Source: Epichloe hybrida (lineage: Eukaryota; Ascomycota; Sordariomycetes; Hypocreales; Clavicipitaceae). From it: a stretch of DNA of 64,000 nt. Position numbers and translations under genes: made by a program. The DNA is taken from NCBI GenBank assembly GCA_019022495.1, contig JAFEKR010000011.1, positions 620,001 through 684,000 of the forward strand. Direction: 5' to 3'. Under the pieces are notes generated by a model, which was not told the DNA's origin, did no database searches, and worked only from the letters and a program-made list of their open reading frames with translations. Below, in pieces: positions 1 to 9,888 of this stretch. Positions within the stretch are counted from its first letter, which is position 1. Each line of letters begins with the position of its first letter.

Positions 1-1
1 C

Positions 2-1306
2 AACTTCTTCAACAGCTTTGACTTCTTCACAGAGGCGGATCCTACTCAGGGATTCGTCGACTATGTGGACGGTGAAACTGCCAACCGGGAAGGCCTGGCC
101 GGCTACGCCAAGGGTGGAATTTTCATGGGCGTCGATTACAAGACCATGAATCCTGCCAATGGGCGCAAGTCGGTTCGTGTCACTTCGCAAAAGGCCTTTA
201 CAGGCGGCTTGTTCATCGCCGATATTGCCCACATGCCCGGCAGCATATGCGGGACGTGGCCGGCTTTCTGGATGTTCGGCCCCGACTGGCCGGGATCCGG
301 TGAGATTGACATTATCGAGGGTGTCAACACTCAAACGAAGAACTCGATTACTCTCCACACCAAACCTGGTTGCCATGTCACGAACCAGGGTGCTCTCGCC
401 TCTACCAAGTTCGCTTCTTCAGACTGTGGTGCCTACGGTACTTCCGCTGGCTGTGGCCAACACACCGACGACAATCAAAACTATGGCGATGGCTTCAACG
501 CCATTGGTGGCGGCGTATATGCCACGGAGTGGACCTCGGATCACATTGCCGTCTGGTTCTTTCCTCGCTCCAGGATTCCCCAAGACATCCAGGCAGAAAA
601 CCCAGACCCGAGCAACTGGGGAACGCCTCTCGCTCGATTTGTCGGCGGAGAGTCGTGCAACATCGACCAGCACTTCTCCAAGAACCAGATTGTCTTTGAT
701 ACCACCTTTTGCGGTGCCTGGGCTGGCTCCTCCGACGTCTGGGGTTCAAACCCTGAGTGCTCCGCCTTGGCTCCCACGTGCAAGGATTATGTATCCGGCA
801 ACCCTGCACACTTTGCAGAGGCTTTCTGGGTCCTCAACTCTATCAAAGTCTACCAACAAGGCGCTGGCAGCGGAGACCAGCCGACGAAGCCCCTTCCGTC
901 TGCCACCCGCGTCTGGACAAGCTCGCCACCCAACAAGCCAACCAACAACTCCCCTCAACCGACATACCAGCCCCAGCCCCAGTATACAACACAAGTCCAA
1001 CCCGCTCCTCAGGCGGCTCAACCTACCACTCAGGTAATAGCTCCCAAGCCGCAACCTTCTCAGTTTTCTCAGCAGTCATGGAAAGGTCAAGTCTGGAACG
1101 GCAAGCCTCAGCCCGAGAACGGTGCTCAATCCCCTGCCCAGCCACCTCCTCCCCCGCCACCTGCTCAATCCCAGGTCGCACCCAAAACGGAAAAGTCCTG
1201 GAGTGGTCAAGCCTGGAACGGCTTGGGCTGGGGCGCCCGAAAACGTAGCCAGACTCAAGCGCGACAGCTACAAGGAGTGTCTCTTTTGGAAGAAGAAGAA
1301 GAATAG
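2..1306 (+). CDS. GH16 endo-beta-1,3(4)-glucanase-like protein, 5' end missing
   Basis: Glycoside hydrolase family 16 enzyme expected to cleave beta-1,3 or mixed-linked glucans outside the cell. The frame is open from base 2, so the N-terminus and any signal peptide lie outside the window; the first GTG at 65 is not a real start. The catalytic signature GEIDIIEG lies at 299-322, with the two acidic catalytic residues at codons 302 and 317. The fold continues through the CGAWAG region to about base 860. After that comes a Pro/Gln/Ser/Thr-rich tail with a motif repeated twice (SWKGQVWNG near 1076 and SWSGQAWNG near 1196), ending in a run of glutamates. The catalytic part resembles fungal laminarinase-type GH16 enzymes. 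The tail is unusual and looks like a wall-linking or disordered extension. Family is certain; exact glucan specificity is not. Confidence 0.9.
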   Translation, partial: NFFNSFDFFTEADPTQGFVDYVDGETANREGLAGYAKGGIFMGVDYKTMNPANGRKSVRVTSQKAFTGGLFIADIAHMPGSICGTWPAFWMFGPDWPGSGEIDIIEGVNTQTKNSITLHTKPGCHVTNQGALASTKFASSDCGAYGTSAGCGQHTDDNQNYGDGFNAIGGGVYATEWTSDHIAVWFFPRSRIPQDIQAENPDPSNWGTPLARFVGGESCNIDQHFSKNQIVFDTTFCGAWAGSSDVWGSNPECSALAPTCKDYVSGNPAHFAEAFWVLNSIKVYQQGAGSGDQPTKPLPSATRVWTSSPPNKPTNNSPQPTYQPQPQYTTQVQPAPQAAQPTTQVIAPKPQPSQFSQQSWKGQVWNGKPQPENGAQSPAQPPPPPPPAQSQVAPKTEKSWSGQAWNGLGWGARKRSQTQARQLQGVSLLEEEEE

Positions 1307-2136
1307 GCAGCTGCTGCAAGTGCTGGAACATGGAAGCACGTACCCATGGGCAGGTTCCCAAACGAAGAAGTTTTTTTCTATTGTTTTTTTAACCACCCAA
1401 TCCCCAGCATGACGAAACTGCTTGCGGGTTATGACACGGAGCTCTGATGAAATGAATTGGGCTGTGTGCGGTACATGGGATTTGGCGCTGCTCTCACATT
1501 GCATGCGATTTCTGAAGATAGATTTCCTTATGATTTATAGCTGAGCTGCCCTCTCTGGCGTCGCTAAGACTTTCGTTGTATATATATATCGACTTGTGCT
1601 TTTCTGCACTGGCATCCGCACTAAGCAAGCAACTTATTCAATGAAGCAGTACCATCAAAGTACCATCAAACAAATCGTGCCTGATGTTTTCTGTGCATGT
1701 GTCCTCGAGGAGAATCATGCACTCGAGCGCCTGTTACGCGGTGGGGATACAAATACATACGAATACACACGGATTAGCGGTCGGGCAAGCACTTGGTTTG
1801 AATCATCCCTCGAGTCTGCGCCCATGGGCCAGCCGATGTAATGTCATTCGATCTTTCTAGTTCCACAGAGCTAGCTCGAGGCAGACATCGTAATCGACTC
1901 ACCTCGTGTTACGTCACTGACGTCACTGACTGACTGGCCTTGCTCTCCCTCTCTCTCCCCCCCCCGCGTGCAGGTCAACGTATCCCTGATTTTTATTTCC
2001 CGCTACCAACTCGATTTCTCACCACGTTTGAGATTTTTGGCCCATCGAGCTCTTGATTTGTAATTTGACGGACGGACGAGAGAACGGACGGACGAACCAC
2101 TTGACGTATTCCAATCCAGAGACTGAACTGCCCATC
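1307..2136. other. Intergenic region between GH16 and MAPEG genes
   Basis: No gene is supported here. It contains the 3' flank of the glucanase gene, a short TATATATA stretch near 1578, a pair of CRE-like sites (listed separately) and a C-rich run near 1955-1966 in the proximal promoter of the next gene. Confidence 0.7.
1909..1925. promoter_or_regulatory. Tandem CRE-like sites upstream of the MAPEG gene
   Basis: TTACGTCA (1909-1916) and the perfect palindrome TGACGTCA (1918-1925) are spaced nine bases apart, about 210 bp before the ATG at 2137. Such sites bind CREB/ATF-type bZIP factors (Atf1 in fungi). Function here is inferred from sequence only. Confidence 0.4.
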
Positions 2137-2521
2137 ATGAGCGCCTTTGTTGGTCTCGACCTGGCTAAGAACCTTGGCTACCTGACAGTACGTGCCTTTC
2201 CCTTTCCAACCCAGCCAAGGAAAAACAAAGTGTTTCGATACCTTCTCCGAGGGAAAACAAACACAGTCTGCTTCGAAGAATTACCAGCTCACACGTCAAT
2301 TCCCCCAAGGTCCCCGTCGTGTTCCTCACATCATGCTTCTTGCCGCACGCCTACGCCGTCATGGCATCCGGCAAGGTCTACGACAACGCCAACCCGCGGG
2401 GGTGGAAAGATGCGATGGCCAAGGCTGATATGGACAAGCCCGTACGTTTTGTTTTCCCCCCGTCTTCCAAACAACGAAAAATGTCGGGGTTTTCCCGCAT
2501 TCGGCATTTCGCGGCGGTACT

Positions 2522-2553
<32 letters not shown>

Positions 2554-2851
2554 CCCCCTCCCACAGCGTCAACAGCGCCTCCTCCGCGCACAAAACGCCT
2601 CGGAGAACGGCTTCGAATCCATCGGCATCTACGCCGCTGGTGTCATTGCCGCGAACCAGGCTGGTCTGAGCGCAAGCACTGTCAACGCGCTCACCCTGGG
2701 ATACCTCGCTTCTCGGCTCGCCTACGTGTTTTCCTACGTTGAGCTTGGGGCCAACCGCAAGCTGTCTGGTGTGAGGAGTGGCTTCTGGGTGCTGAGCATG
2801 GGCTTGTGCTTTGCGTTGTGGGTTAAGGCTGGGCTGAAGGCCATTGAGTGA
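2137..2851 (+). CDS. MAPEG-family integral membrane protein
   Basis: Three exons (2137-2187, 2310-2441, 2567-2851) encode 155 aa. Both donors are GTACGT and every junction is in phase 0. MAPEG proteins are small four-helix membrane proteins; relatives include microsomal glutathione S-transferases and eicosanoid synthases. Visible family features are the hydrophobic first helix, the Asn-Pro-Arg segment (NANPRGW), the RAQNASENGFES stretch typical of the conserved helix-2 region, and the C-terminal hydrophobic helices, with VFSYVELGANRKLSG between them. Many fungal members have no assigned substrate, so detoxification is only a possibility. Intron 2 contains a (CAA)n microsatellite (2523-2551). 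The next gene starts about 490 bp downstream on the same strand. Confidence 0.85.
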
Positions 2852-2922
2852 TGGGGGGATTGTGGTGCGTGTTTTTGGGTCAGGCAGGACCTTGAAAGAT
2901 GGATTCTCTCTCCCTCCCTCCC

Positions 2923-2941
2923 TTTTTTTTTTTTTTTTTTT
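2923..2941. repeat. Poly-T tract
   Basis: An uninterrupted T run directly after a CTCC-rich stretch, about 70 bp past the MAPEG stop codon. The 2852-3339 interval is otherwise featureless. Confidence 0.7.
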
Positions 2942-3339
2942 CGGAAAAAGTTTGTAGATTTTGAGCATATATATGCTCATTCTTGATCGCAGCTACATTC
3001 GGGGTGCGCACTCCGTTTTTGTAGGCCGTTCAGCCTAGCTGCGTGACAATAGCGCGATGGTCCAAATTGGTGTTGTCGTAGTGTGTTGGGATACAGGCTG
3101 CTCTTGCTCCTCGAATATCGCTCTTGCTTGTTCAGGAGGTAATGGATGGCAGATGCGGCAAGAGGGAAGAATCCGTCCCTTTGCTTCTGTTTCATTTACC
3201 ACCCCCCCTCCCCCCCCCAGGCGTAGAAGACGCATTTTCCTGCTTATTACCCAAAATTGCTCTTTTGGTACCTACCTACTTCGGATGAAACCGAGTCTTC
3301 ATATCAATAACCCGATTATCAATACTGTCCAGTCCGAAA

Positions 3340-3606
3340 ATGCCGTCTCTCAAGGCCATCATCCTGTCCGTACCAACCGTCCTCGCAGCGATGGTGAACA
3401 ACGGCTGTCCGGCGCGCACGACGAGCACCGCTCCCGTCTCGACCGCGGCTGAGACTGAGCCGCCCTCGTGCGATTACACATATTGCGATGAGCACGGGTC
3501 CAAGTGGTGCTACTACTGGGATGGCGTGACGGCATATGATTGGTCAAAGGGGGTTATCCCGGCAGAGACGAGGGTTCCGCTTGGGCCGTGCCACGATGGG
3601 AAGTGA
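3340..3606 (+). CDS. Small secreted cysteine-containing protein
   Basis: Single exon, 88 aa. The ATG at 3340 is followed by a hydrophobic segment of about 18 residues (LKAIILSVPTVLAAMV) that looks like a signal peptide. Then come a Thr/Ser/Pro-rich linker and a compact acidic/aromatic domain containing YCDEHGSKWCYYWDG, ending CHDGK. There are five cysteines. No family is recognised. The small, secreted, cysteine-containing plan is shared with many fungal effector-like proteins, but it has no diagnostic motif. The poly-T tract near 3609 follows the stop codon directly. Confidence 0.5.
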   Translation: MPSLKAIILSVPTVLAAMVNNGCPARTTSTAPVSTAAETEPPSCDYTYCDEHGSKWCYYWDGVTAYDWSKGVIPAETRVPLGPCHDGK

Positions 3607-3917
3607 GGTTTTTTTTTTTGGGGTTCTGGGACTCGTTCGGGCTGGCTGTGAAGGGGAACGGAACTTGGTGACTGGCTGATAATACGGGGGGGTGAGATGG
3701 ACCTGGACAAAGCCCGTTGTTGGTTCTTTTCCCTCTTTTGAAAGAGATTGCTTCGCTCATGGCTTCGCTCATTGCTTCAGGTAGTTTTTGTTGGAACGCG
3801 TGAGGAGTAGAAATATATTACCGGCATTCCCTGAGTCACAACTAACTACATCGCAGATGCCAGCTCTATGATGCGCCGTTTCCCAGACTCTCATGTGGAT
3901 AGTAGTCCAATCACGTA

Positions 3918-3944
3918 TTGAAAAAAAAAAAAAAAAAAAAAAAA
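3918..3944. repeat. Poly-A tract
   Basis: A run of about 24 A in the 370 bp gap between the small secreted protein gene and the convergent sugar transporter gene. Nothing else is seen in 3607-3975. Confidence 0.7.
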
Positions 3945-3975
3945 TCGCATTGCTGTCATATGTGGATGTCTTCAG

Positions 3976-5862
3976 TCACGACAAAGAGAGCAGTGCGCGC
4001 CCCTGCTCTTGAACATGCCCTTGCTCCTCGGCGACATGGCCGTCATCCTTGATTTTGAAGGCGAAAATGCACGATGCCAAGACGAATACGCCGCCGAGAG
4101 CCATGACGATGGCGAAGCTATGATCGCCGGGGGTGCCTCGCGGTTTCTGGACCAGCTTGAATACCAAACTCGACCCCAAGGTAGCAACCATCTGGGGAAC
4201 TGCGATGGCCATGTTGTGAATACCCAGAATGACGCCGGCTTGGTCAGTTTCCTCGGCTTGACCTGTCTCGACGCCCGAGTCTTGACAGTGGCCTCTTGAT
4301 GAGGACGACGCCTGTGGGTCATTGTCTGCTGGCGGCGGCGGCGCCGCCATGTCCTGCAATTTCCTTGCCCGAGCAACGACATCGCGTCGACTGATTTCCG
4401 CACTGATGACGGCCCATGGGGCCCAGAGCGTCATGGCCCAGGTCACGCCGGCGAGTCCTATCAAGACGGTCGCGGCGGCTACGGACCGAACGAGCACCGT
4501 GCAGAACATGGAGCCGGCAAACAAGAGCAAGGACCCGAGCCATGCTCTTCTCAGTGTGAAGCCCGGTATCCTCAGACGATGCAGGTGTGAGTTCCGGGCA
4601 AGCCCAGTGGATTTCGGCGCGGACGCCGCGCCGCCGCCGTCTTCATCCACAGAGACTGGTTGGCTATCGAACGTCGGGGCAATGAAGAATGGCAGAAAGA
4701 CATTTGTCAAGAGGCTGACGATGGCATTGACCAGGAGGGCAAACGTGCCGATGCGGGTGGCCTTCTCATACAACGCGTCGAGCTCTTCGGGCGTCATGAT
4801 GGGCTTCTTTTCCAGGTACGGCTGGACGTAAATCTCTCCGATGTACGAGGATGTGTAGAACAAGAGGGGGAAGAAGCCGACCCAGGCGCAAAACTGTACC
4901 TGGCATACTCGCGTGGTCTGGGGGGGCAATCGCTTGATCGATCTGAAGATGCGGAAGAAGAAGGAGAAGATGCTCGGCGTCTTCTTGACGGGGGACCCAT
5001 CCAGCAGAGGGTTTCTCTCCTGTACAAAGGCTGCGCTCAGGGCGACGGTCACTGCGAGGCCGATGCTTGCAATGGCGCACAGAATCTTGAATTGGTTGTC
5101 TCCCAGGAACCACAGGTATGTGGGGAGATTGATGTAGCCGGCGAGATATCCCAGGATGTTCCCAAAGCCAGTGACACGGCTAGCCATGGCATTGGCCTCC
5201 TCTTGCTGGTGCGCGGGCGCGCAGTCGACGATGAAGGCGCGGACAGCTGCCTGGACGGTGTTGATGGCAATGTCGAGGACGTATATGCCGATGACGGCAG
5301 CCACGATAATGACAATCTTGACCCCTCTGGATTCAGGGTCGGCCCCGAAGATGCCCAGGACTCCGCCCACGATTTCTCTGGTCCAGCCCAGGAACAGGAG
5401 GCCAGTGACTGTGGCCGCGGCGCCGCCGACCATGAAGGGGCGGCGCTTGCCCCAGCTGGAGCGACAGTTGTCGCTCACGATCCCGACATACGGCACGACT
5501 AGAGTGCCGGTCAAGGGGCCTGCTATCCAGACCAGGGCCATGAGTGACTTGCTCAGGCCAAGAGACAGCAGGTACGGCGACCCGTTCGACAGCTCGACGG
5601 ACCAGGCGATCTGCAGCCCGGCGAGACCAATGGTGAGCATGACCATGTACCAAAGACCCTTTGTTTCCTGACTTGGGTCGACATGCTCTGGCCGCCCCGG
5701 GTGGTTCCTGGCGGCGAACTCTGTGCTGTTGCATGGTTCATCACCACTTAGCAGGTGTGAGTCTTCATTCGCCTCGGCCGCGAGCCCATCTGTACGGATT
5801 TGGTTTGACATGCTGGGTGGTGAATCTTGGGCGTCTCTGCCCGGTGAGTCTGGACGAGCCAT
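3976..5862 (-). CDS. GPH-type sugar:proton symporter (sucrose/alpha-glucoside transporter-like)
   Basis: Intronless, 628 aa from the ATG at 5862; the frame is open further upstream but lacks an earlier ATG. The protein has a basic/acidic N-terminal tail and then about twelve membrane helices. Diagnostic segments are QIAWSVELSNGSPYLLSLGLS in helix 1 (the GPH/SUT signature), GKRRPFMVGGA after helix 3 and a conserved central loop. Plant SUC/SUT carriers and fission yeast Sut1 belong to this group and move sucrose or maltose with protons. The region between the two halves carries a variable, Gly/Ala-rich cytosolic insert (EDGGGAASAPKS). Substrate is inferred from family only. It converges on the small secreted protein gene. 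Confidence 0.85.
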   Translation of the reverse strand: MARPDSPGRDAQDSPPSMSNQIRTDGLAAEANEDSHLLSGDEPCNSTEFAARNHPGRPEHVDPSQETKGLWYMVMLTIGLAGLQIAWSVELSNGSPYLLSLGLSKSLMALVWIAGPLTGTLVVPYVGIVSDNCRSSWGKRRPFMVGGAAATVTGLLFLGWTREIVGGVLGIFGADPESRGVKIVIIVAAVIGIYVLDIAINTVQAAVRAFIVDCAPAHQQEEANAMASRVTGFGNILGYLAGYINLPTYLWFLGDNQFKILCAIASIGLAVTVALSAAFVQERNPLLDGSPVKKTPSIFSFFFRIFRSIKRLPPQTTRVCQVQFCAWVGFFPLLFYTSSYIGEIYVQPYLEKKPIMTPEELDALYEKATRIGTFALLVNAIVSLLTNVFLPFFIAPTFDSQPVSVDEDGGGAASAPKSTGLARNSHLHRLRIPGFTLRRAWLGSLLLFAGSMFCTVLVRSVAAATVLIGLAGVTWAMTLWAPWAVISAEISRRDVVARARKLQDMAAPPPPADNDPQASSSSRGHCQDSGVETGQAEETDQAGVILGIHNMAIAVPQMVATLGSSLVFKLVQKPRGTPGDHSFAIVMALGGVFVLASCIFAFKIKDDGHVAEEQGHVQEQGRALLSLS

Positions 5863-5976
5863 CGACGGCGTCGTCTGACGACGTTTTCGGCGGGGTCGAC
5901 GTCGGCGCTGATGATCGGCCGTCGAGATTGAGAAGCTGGTCGGAGTCGCGGGTCGATTGTTAGCAGAGAGGTCCAA

Positions 5977-7803
5977 GTCGGCGGACGGCTCAGCGCCGAG
6001 CGCAAGTCAACTTTCTGTTGAGAAACTCGGGGCTCATCGTGGCACGGTAGACGGCCACGCGACGAGCCATCCAACGTGTTGACAGGGTCTGGAGGCCACG
6101 AGGTCGAAGCGGACCGGCAAAGCTGATCTGGGCCAATGGGATGGCGCACATCTCCTGCAACAATTGGGGGTCACCCTACGGAGTACATGTACTATTAATC
6201 CGTTGTACTCCGTACTCGGCACATTATGTACTCCGTAATTACCGACAAGGCCGCGAACCTGGCATGACCAGCCATGCCCATGCCCGTGCCCGTGCCCGTG
6301 CCTATGCCCGTCATGACGGCAATGCGGCAATGGATTGAGCTCCTTGTGTCCGGAGTGCGGCGTGCCTGCGTCAGTGAAATAATCAAAATCGGCTTGCCAA
6401 TGACAAGTCCCGTGCGGAAGAAAAGCCCGGGTTTCTTGGACCCGCATGAACGAATTGGCCTGATGACGTCGAGACGCAGCCATGAGTCCTTGCTTCTTGT
6501 CTCGTCACGTTATTTTATTGTGGAGACGGCGAGTTATTTTCTGCTTTCCTTTCCCAGCTGCTACGTTCTGCGTGTCAGACTGCCCCCCCCTCCCTGTCAG
6601 TGAGTCGAGCAACTTGTTGCCGTCCCGAGCGGTCCGTCTGTCTGTCTGTCTGTCTTGTCTGTCTGTCTGTCTGTCTGTCTGGGGGGTGCATCATCATCTG
6701 CGCGCGTCGTCTGGAGGCGGCCTCCGACACTCCGTCCCTCCCGATTGACTCGGCTCAATGCAGGGGACAAATGATTGAACAGATGCGGCGAAGACTCTTT
6801 TGATCAGAACATGGCGGTGGAATTTTCAAACCAGTGGCTGAATTTTACACACGGAATTAGCGTGAGACTTGACCTCATCAACTCAAAAGCGTACGAGTGC
6901 TGCGCTTGCTGACAAGTTTTTGTGAGCCTCCAAAGTAAGAAATCGAAGCTTCTCCGTAGCTCCACGTCCGTAATATTACTAGCGCCCGATTTCGTGTGCA
7001 TTTCGTGCGCATTTGAAATGATGGGTGCGTGCATGCCGCTGGGCCGACGGAGTACATACATCTGCATGCCCTACTGTGCGTACATGTATGTACATATATG
7101 TACCCGCGGATTACATAATGCAGGCTTGGTTGGCCGCCCTAACTCTTACTAAAGTCCAGACCAGACCTGGAACGTGCAAAAGGGGCCAGGCTGCTCCACT
7201 GCAAACGGCCATGTTCCCTGTCGACTCGACTTCGAGGAGGGGACTCGGGGACTTGTCTTGTGGCTGGCTGTCAGCGTCCAGAGATGATCCACTTGCCCCA
7301 CAGATGCCCAGACGCCCAGATGCCCAGATGCCTGCCCAGACTGCCCAGACGTCCCCAGCATGCACTCCAAGCTTTCGTCAAGCAAAAGCAAAAGCCATCC
7401 CTGCTGCCTCCACTGCAGCCTCCGCACTCCACATCGTTCTCCGCGACCAGGACGAAAATGGGCCGAAAAGACGGAACGCCACCACTCCGTATTACACATG
7501 TACGGGCTAATACGCCCTTATCGTGCATTGCGACGAGGGTTTCCTGCGGGCGCCGCCCAAGCCGGCGTCGTGTTTCCCGGCTTTGCCAAAAGCAGGCTTG
7601 CAGATTTCCCAGATACACATGTATGTAGATTCCCTTTAAAATGTTGTGGACCTGCCACCCCCAAAGTGCGCCATATCTTGACGCGAGACAACATCGACAA
7701 CACCGGCAACAACACCGACAACAACGAAGCAAACGGCCAACTTTCATTTCCCATCCCGTCTTGGCCGCGAATACATACACAGCAACCTTCACTACCGCCC
7801 ACA
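5977..7803. other. Long intergenic region rich in short repeats
   Basis: No gene is supported. It contains three copies of the GTACTCCGTAC-type palindrome (6177-6237), a hexamer array of GCCCGT units (6275-6310), a (CTGT)n microsatellite (6636-6681), stretches of TACATGTATGTA (7075-7105), a CCCAGATG minisatellite (7300-7350) and CAACAC repeats before the next ATG. Confidence 0.7.
6636..6681. repeat. (CTGT)n microsatellite
   Basis: About ten tandem TGTC tetramers with a single interruption (TTGT). Confidence 0.8.
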
Positions 7804-8277
7804 ATGGCTATTCGAGACCGGTTCCGACGCGCGCTTCGCAAGTCTGATAGCTCAGATACCATCTCTCAGACGGAGAGCAACACCACCACGACCACCACAA
7901 CCACCACAACCACCACAAGCGAGACGTCTTCATTACACAAGTCGACGGTGAGCAGCGGCAGACTCGCGAGAACATTTGCCTGGGGCCGTCGTTCAAAGAA
8001 CGGGTCGAAAGGGGAATCCAAAAAGGACAGGAAGAGCAAGAAGGTCCACCCCAGCCAGCGACCGCTCACTCTGCAAAACCTCAAGCACCAAGAGATGCTC
8101 AGCCATTTCACCATGACATTCGGAGCCAGCGACCCAGACCAGGTCGAATCCCTCAGCTTCGTCGGCGTAAGCCCGTGTTGCACGCGGGCGCCCAGCCTGG
8201 AGATGGACAGTGCCGACAGGGCCGGCTTTAGCACTTCGCTGACGGACTCGCCGAACCTCGACTCGGACCGAGACTGA
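7804..8277 (+). CDS. Conserved fungal protein of unknown function, basic and Ser/Thr-rich
   Basis: Single exon, 157 aa. I chose the ATG at 7804 (context ACAATGG) rather than the upstream in-frame Met, because the upstream stretch is repeat-derived. The protein opens with a basic segment (RDRFRRALRKSD), followed by a run of about twelve Thr encoded by an ACC/ACA microsatellite. A Lys/Ser-rich patch and a more ordered block (LTLQNLKHQEMLSHFTMTFG) come next, and the end is acidic and Ser-rich. That block looks conserved rather than random, but I cannot name a family. There is no signal peptide or membrane segment. Confidence 0.55.
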   Translation: MAIRDRFRRALRKSDSSDTISQTESNTTTTTTTTTTTTSETSSLHKSTVSSGRLARTFAWGRRSKNGSKGESKKDRKSKKVHPSQRPLTLQNLKHQEMLSHFTMTFGASDPDQVESLSFVGVSPCCTRAPSLEMDSADRAGFSTSLTDSPNLDSDRD

Positions 8278-9510
8278 GCAGCAGCCACGCCCACAGGTGA
8301 CATGTCTGAGTGACAGCCTGAGACAGGCACCATACATACATGTTGTACTCCGTACTGTACACGTATGTACGGAGTAGGCGCGCCGCGTCCGCCACGAAAA
8401 GTCACTGAGCCGGCTCTCACTTCCACCCGAGCCGGTCAACCGAGCCGGTCACCCACCCACCCACCAATGCAGCCTCCAGCCAATCCTACCAGCTGGTTGG
8501 TTGGTTGACTGCTGCCTGCTGACAAATTCTGTACCGTACAACTGCGGGTCACCAGCGCCTAGAGCTACCCTACAGTGGCACAACGGAGAAGCTGCCGAGA
8601 CTCAACGCACGTTTGTTGCTTTCCTTGGACGCGCACGACCTTCTTCGGGCTTTTTTTTCTTCTGCTTCTCTTCTCTTTTGTCTGGCATGTAGTAAAGAAA
8701 TAGAGCACGGTCTTCGCGGACCATGGATGGGTAGTACGGATTAGAGGCTCTTGCCATTTTCCATTCTAGCCTTGCAGTGGTCAACACCCATCCGTCCACT
8801 CGACTTCTTCACGCATTCACTTTAATTCACGATGTATCATGATGCAAATAAGACCATGGATATATATATAAATAGGGCATTCGGCATTAACACCCATCGG
8901 GCATCAGCATTCACGGATTACGGGACCGGCAGTCGTGGATAAATGACTTGCCTTGGCGTCAATTGGGTTTCAACTATAATCATGTCACTGCTTTCTGCAT
9001 TTCGCGCACTCGCGAGAGTTTATCAATGCTGCATAGACGATTAGATAACATCATTATTGACCATGCAATCGTGAGAATTCTTTGCTCGTTCTGTGTGTCT
9101 GTGACAGACACAATGTGGCCGACTGATGACAAGCAGTGAGTGAGAATGCCTAGATAGGTAGGTCTCTGTGTGCGTGTGCGTGTGTGTGTGCGTGCTGAAA
9201 AAACTTGGCGACGTCGGCGACGTCGGTCAGATGTCAGATTGTCAACTCTTCACAGAGGAAGAAGGAGCGATGGGCTTGGCTTTCAATTCACGGGTTCGAA
9301 CTCGAGCCCTGCCACCTGTAGCGGCTGGCACCATTATTCACTGCTCCTACCATTTCGAAAGAGCAGGTGTCAACACATGGATCCATCCAAGTGGACGGTA
9401 ACAATGTCAATCAAACAGGCTGTCTCTTGCTCGACGAAGCTCTATGCTTCTTGCAAAGACACGATTCGGGAAGACCTTCCAAACAGTCGGCACTCTTCAA
9501 ATCATCAACA
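8278..9510. other. Intergenic region
   Basis: No gene is supported. It contains two GTACTCCGTAC-type palindromes (8345-8376), a short ACCC repeat near 8450-8465, an AT-rich stretch (8855-8875) and a GTGTGCG microsatellite (9165-9195). Confidence 0.6.
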
Positions 9511-9888
9511 ATGTCTACCAGCAAGTCGTTCTTCGTCTTGAAATCAAAGGCCATACCAACGCGGTACGGACTCTCCAGAAACATACAAACTTTGCTCCAA
9601 GGTCTGGACAGTTACCACTCCGGCAGCATGGATGTTTCAGAGCTGGGAAGACTGGTTCGTTTGAGCCCTCGACGTAGAGCGGCGGTTGCAAACACCATTA
9701 CGAAATGCGCAAACATCCTCAAGAAAGACCCCTCAGAGGTCAAAACATGCGTTGACATCATAGAAATGTGTACAGAAATCTTGGACATTGCAGGCAAGAG
9801 CCCCCTAGGCATCGCAGCAGCTTTGGCACTCGCTCACAGACAAGCGCAGATAGGCAAACACCCACAGAGGAAGGGTTTCCCTTCATGA
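9511..9888 (+). CDS. Hypothetical protein with an EF-hand-like loop; gene limits uncertain
   Basis: An open frame of 125 codons from the ATG at 9511 (an earlier in-frame ATG lies at 9367). It encodes a basic N-terminus, a segment DSYHSGSMDVSELGRL whose first twelve residues fit the spacing of an EF-hand calcium loop (D1, Y3, S5, G6, M8, E12), and an amphipathic helical tail. Positions 3 and 5 lack the usual acidic residues, so calcium binding is doubtful. The stop codon overlaps the ATG of the next frame (ATGA at 9885-9888). This could mean that the two are one gene joined by an intron I could not place, or a frameshifted gene. Confidence 0.35.
   Translation: MSTSKSFFVLKSKAIPTRYGLSRNIQTLLQGLDSYHSGSMDVSELGRLVRLSPRRRAAVANTITKCANILKKDPSEVKTCVDIIEMCTEILDIAGKSPLGIAAALALAHRQAQIGKHPQRKGFPS

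Noticed and set aside
159..1037. 292-codon frame overlapping the GH16 gene
   Set aside because: Shadow frame of a strongly conserved catalytic domain; no homology.
4660..5502. 280-codon plus-strand frame opposite the sugar transporter
   Set aside because: Antisense shadow of the transporter, whose membrane helices and GPH motifs are convincing.
5863..5976. N-terminal extension of the sugar transporter to 5976
   Set aside because: The frame is open but begins with TTG; the first ATG is at 5862 and the extension is repetitive Arg/Lys sequence.
9288..9316. tRNA-like T arm (GGGTTCGAACTC)
   Set aside because: No anticodon arm, D arm or acceptor stem could be fitted around it.
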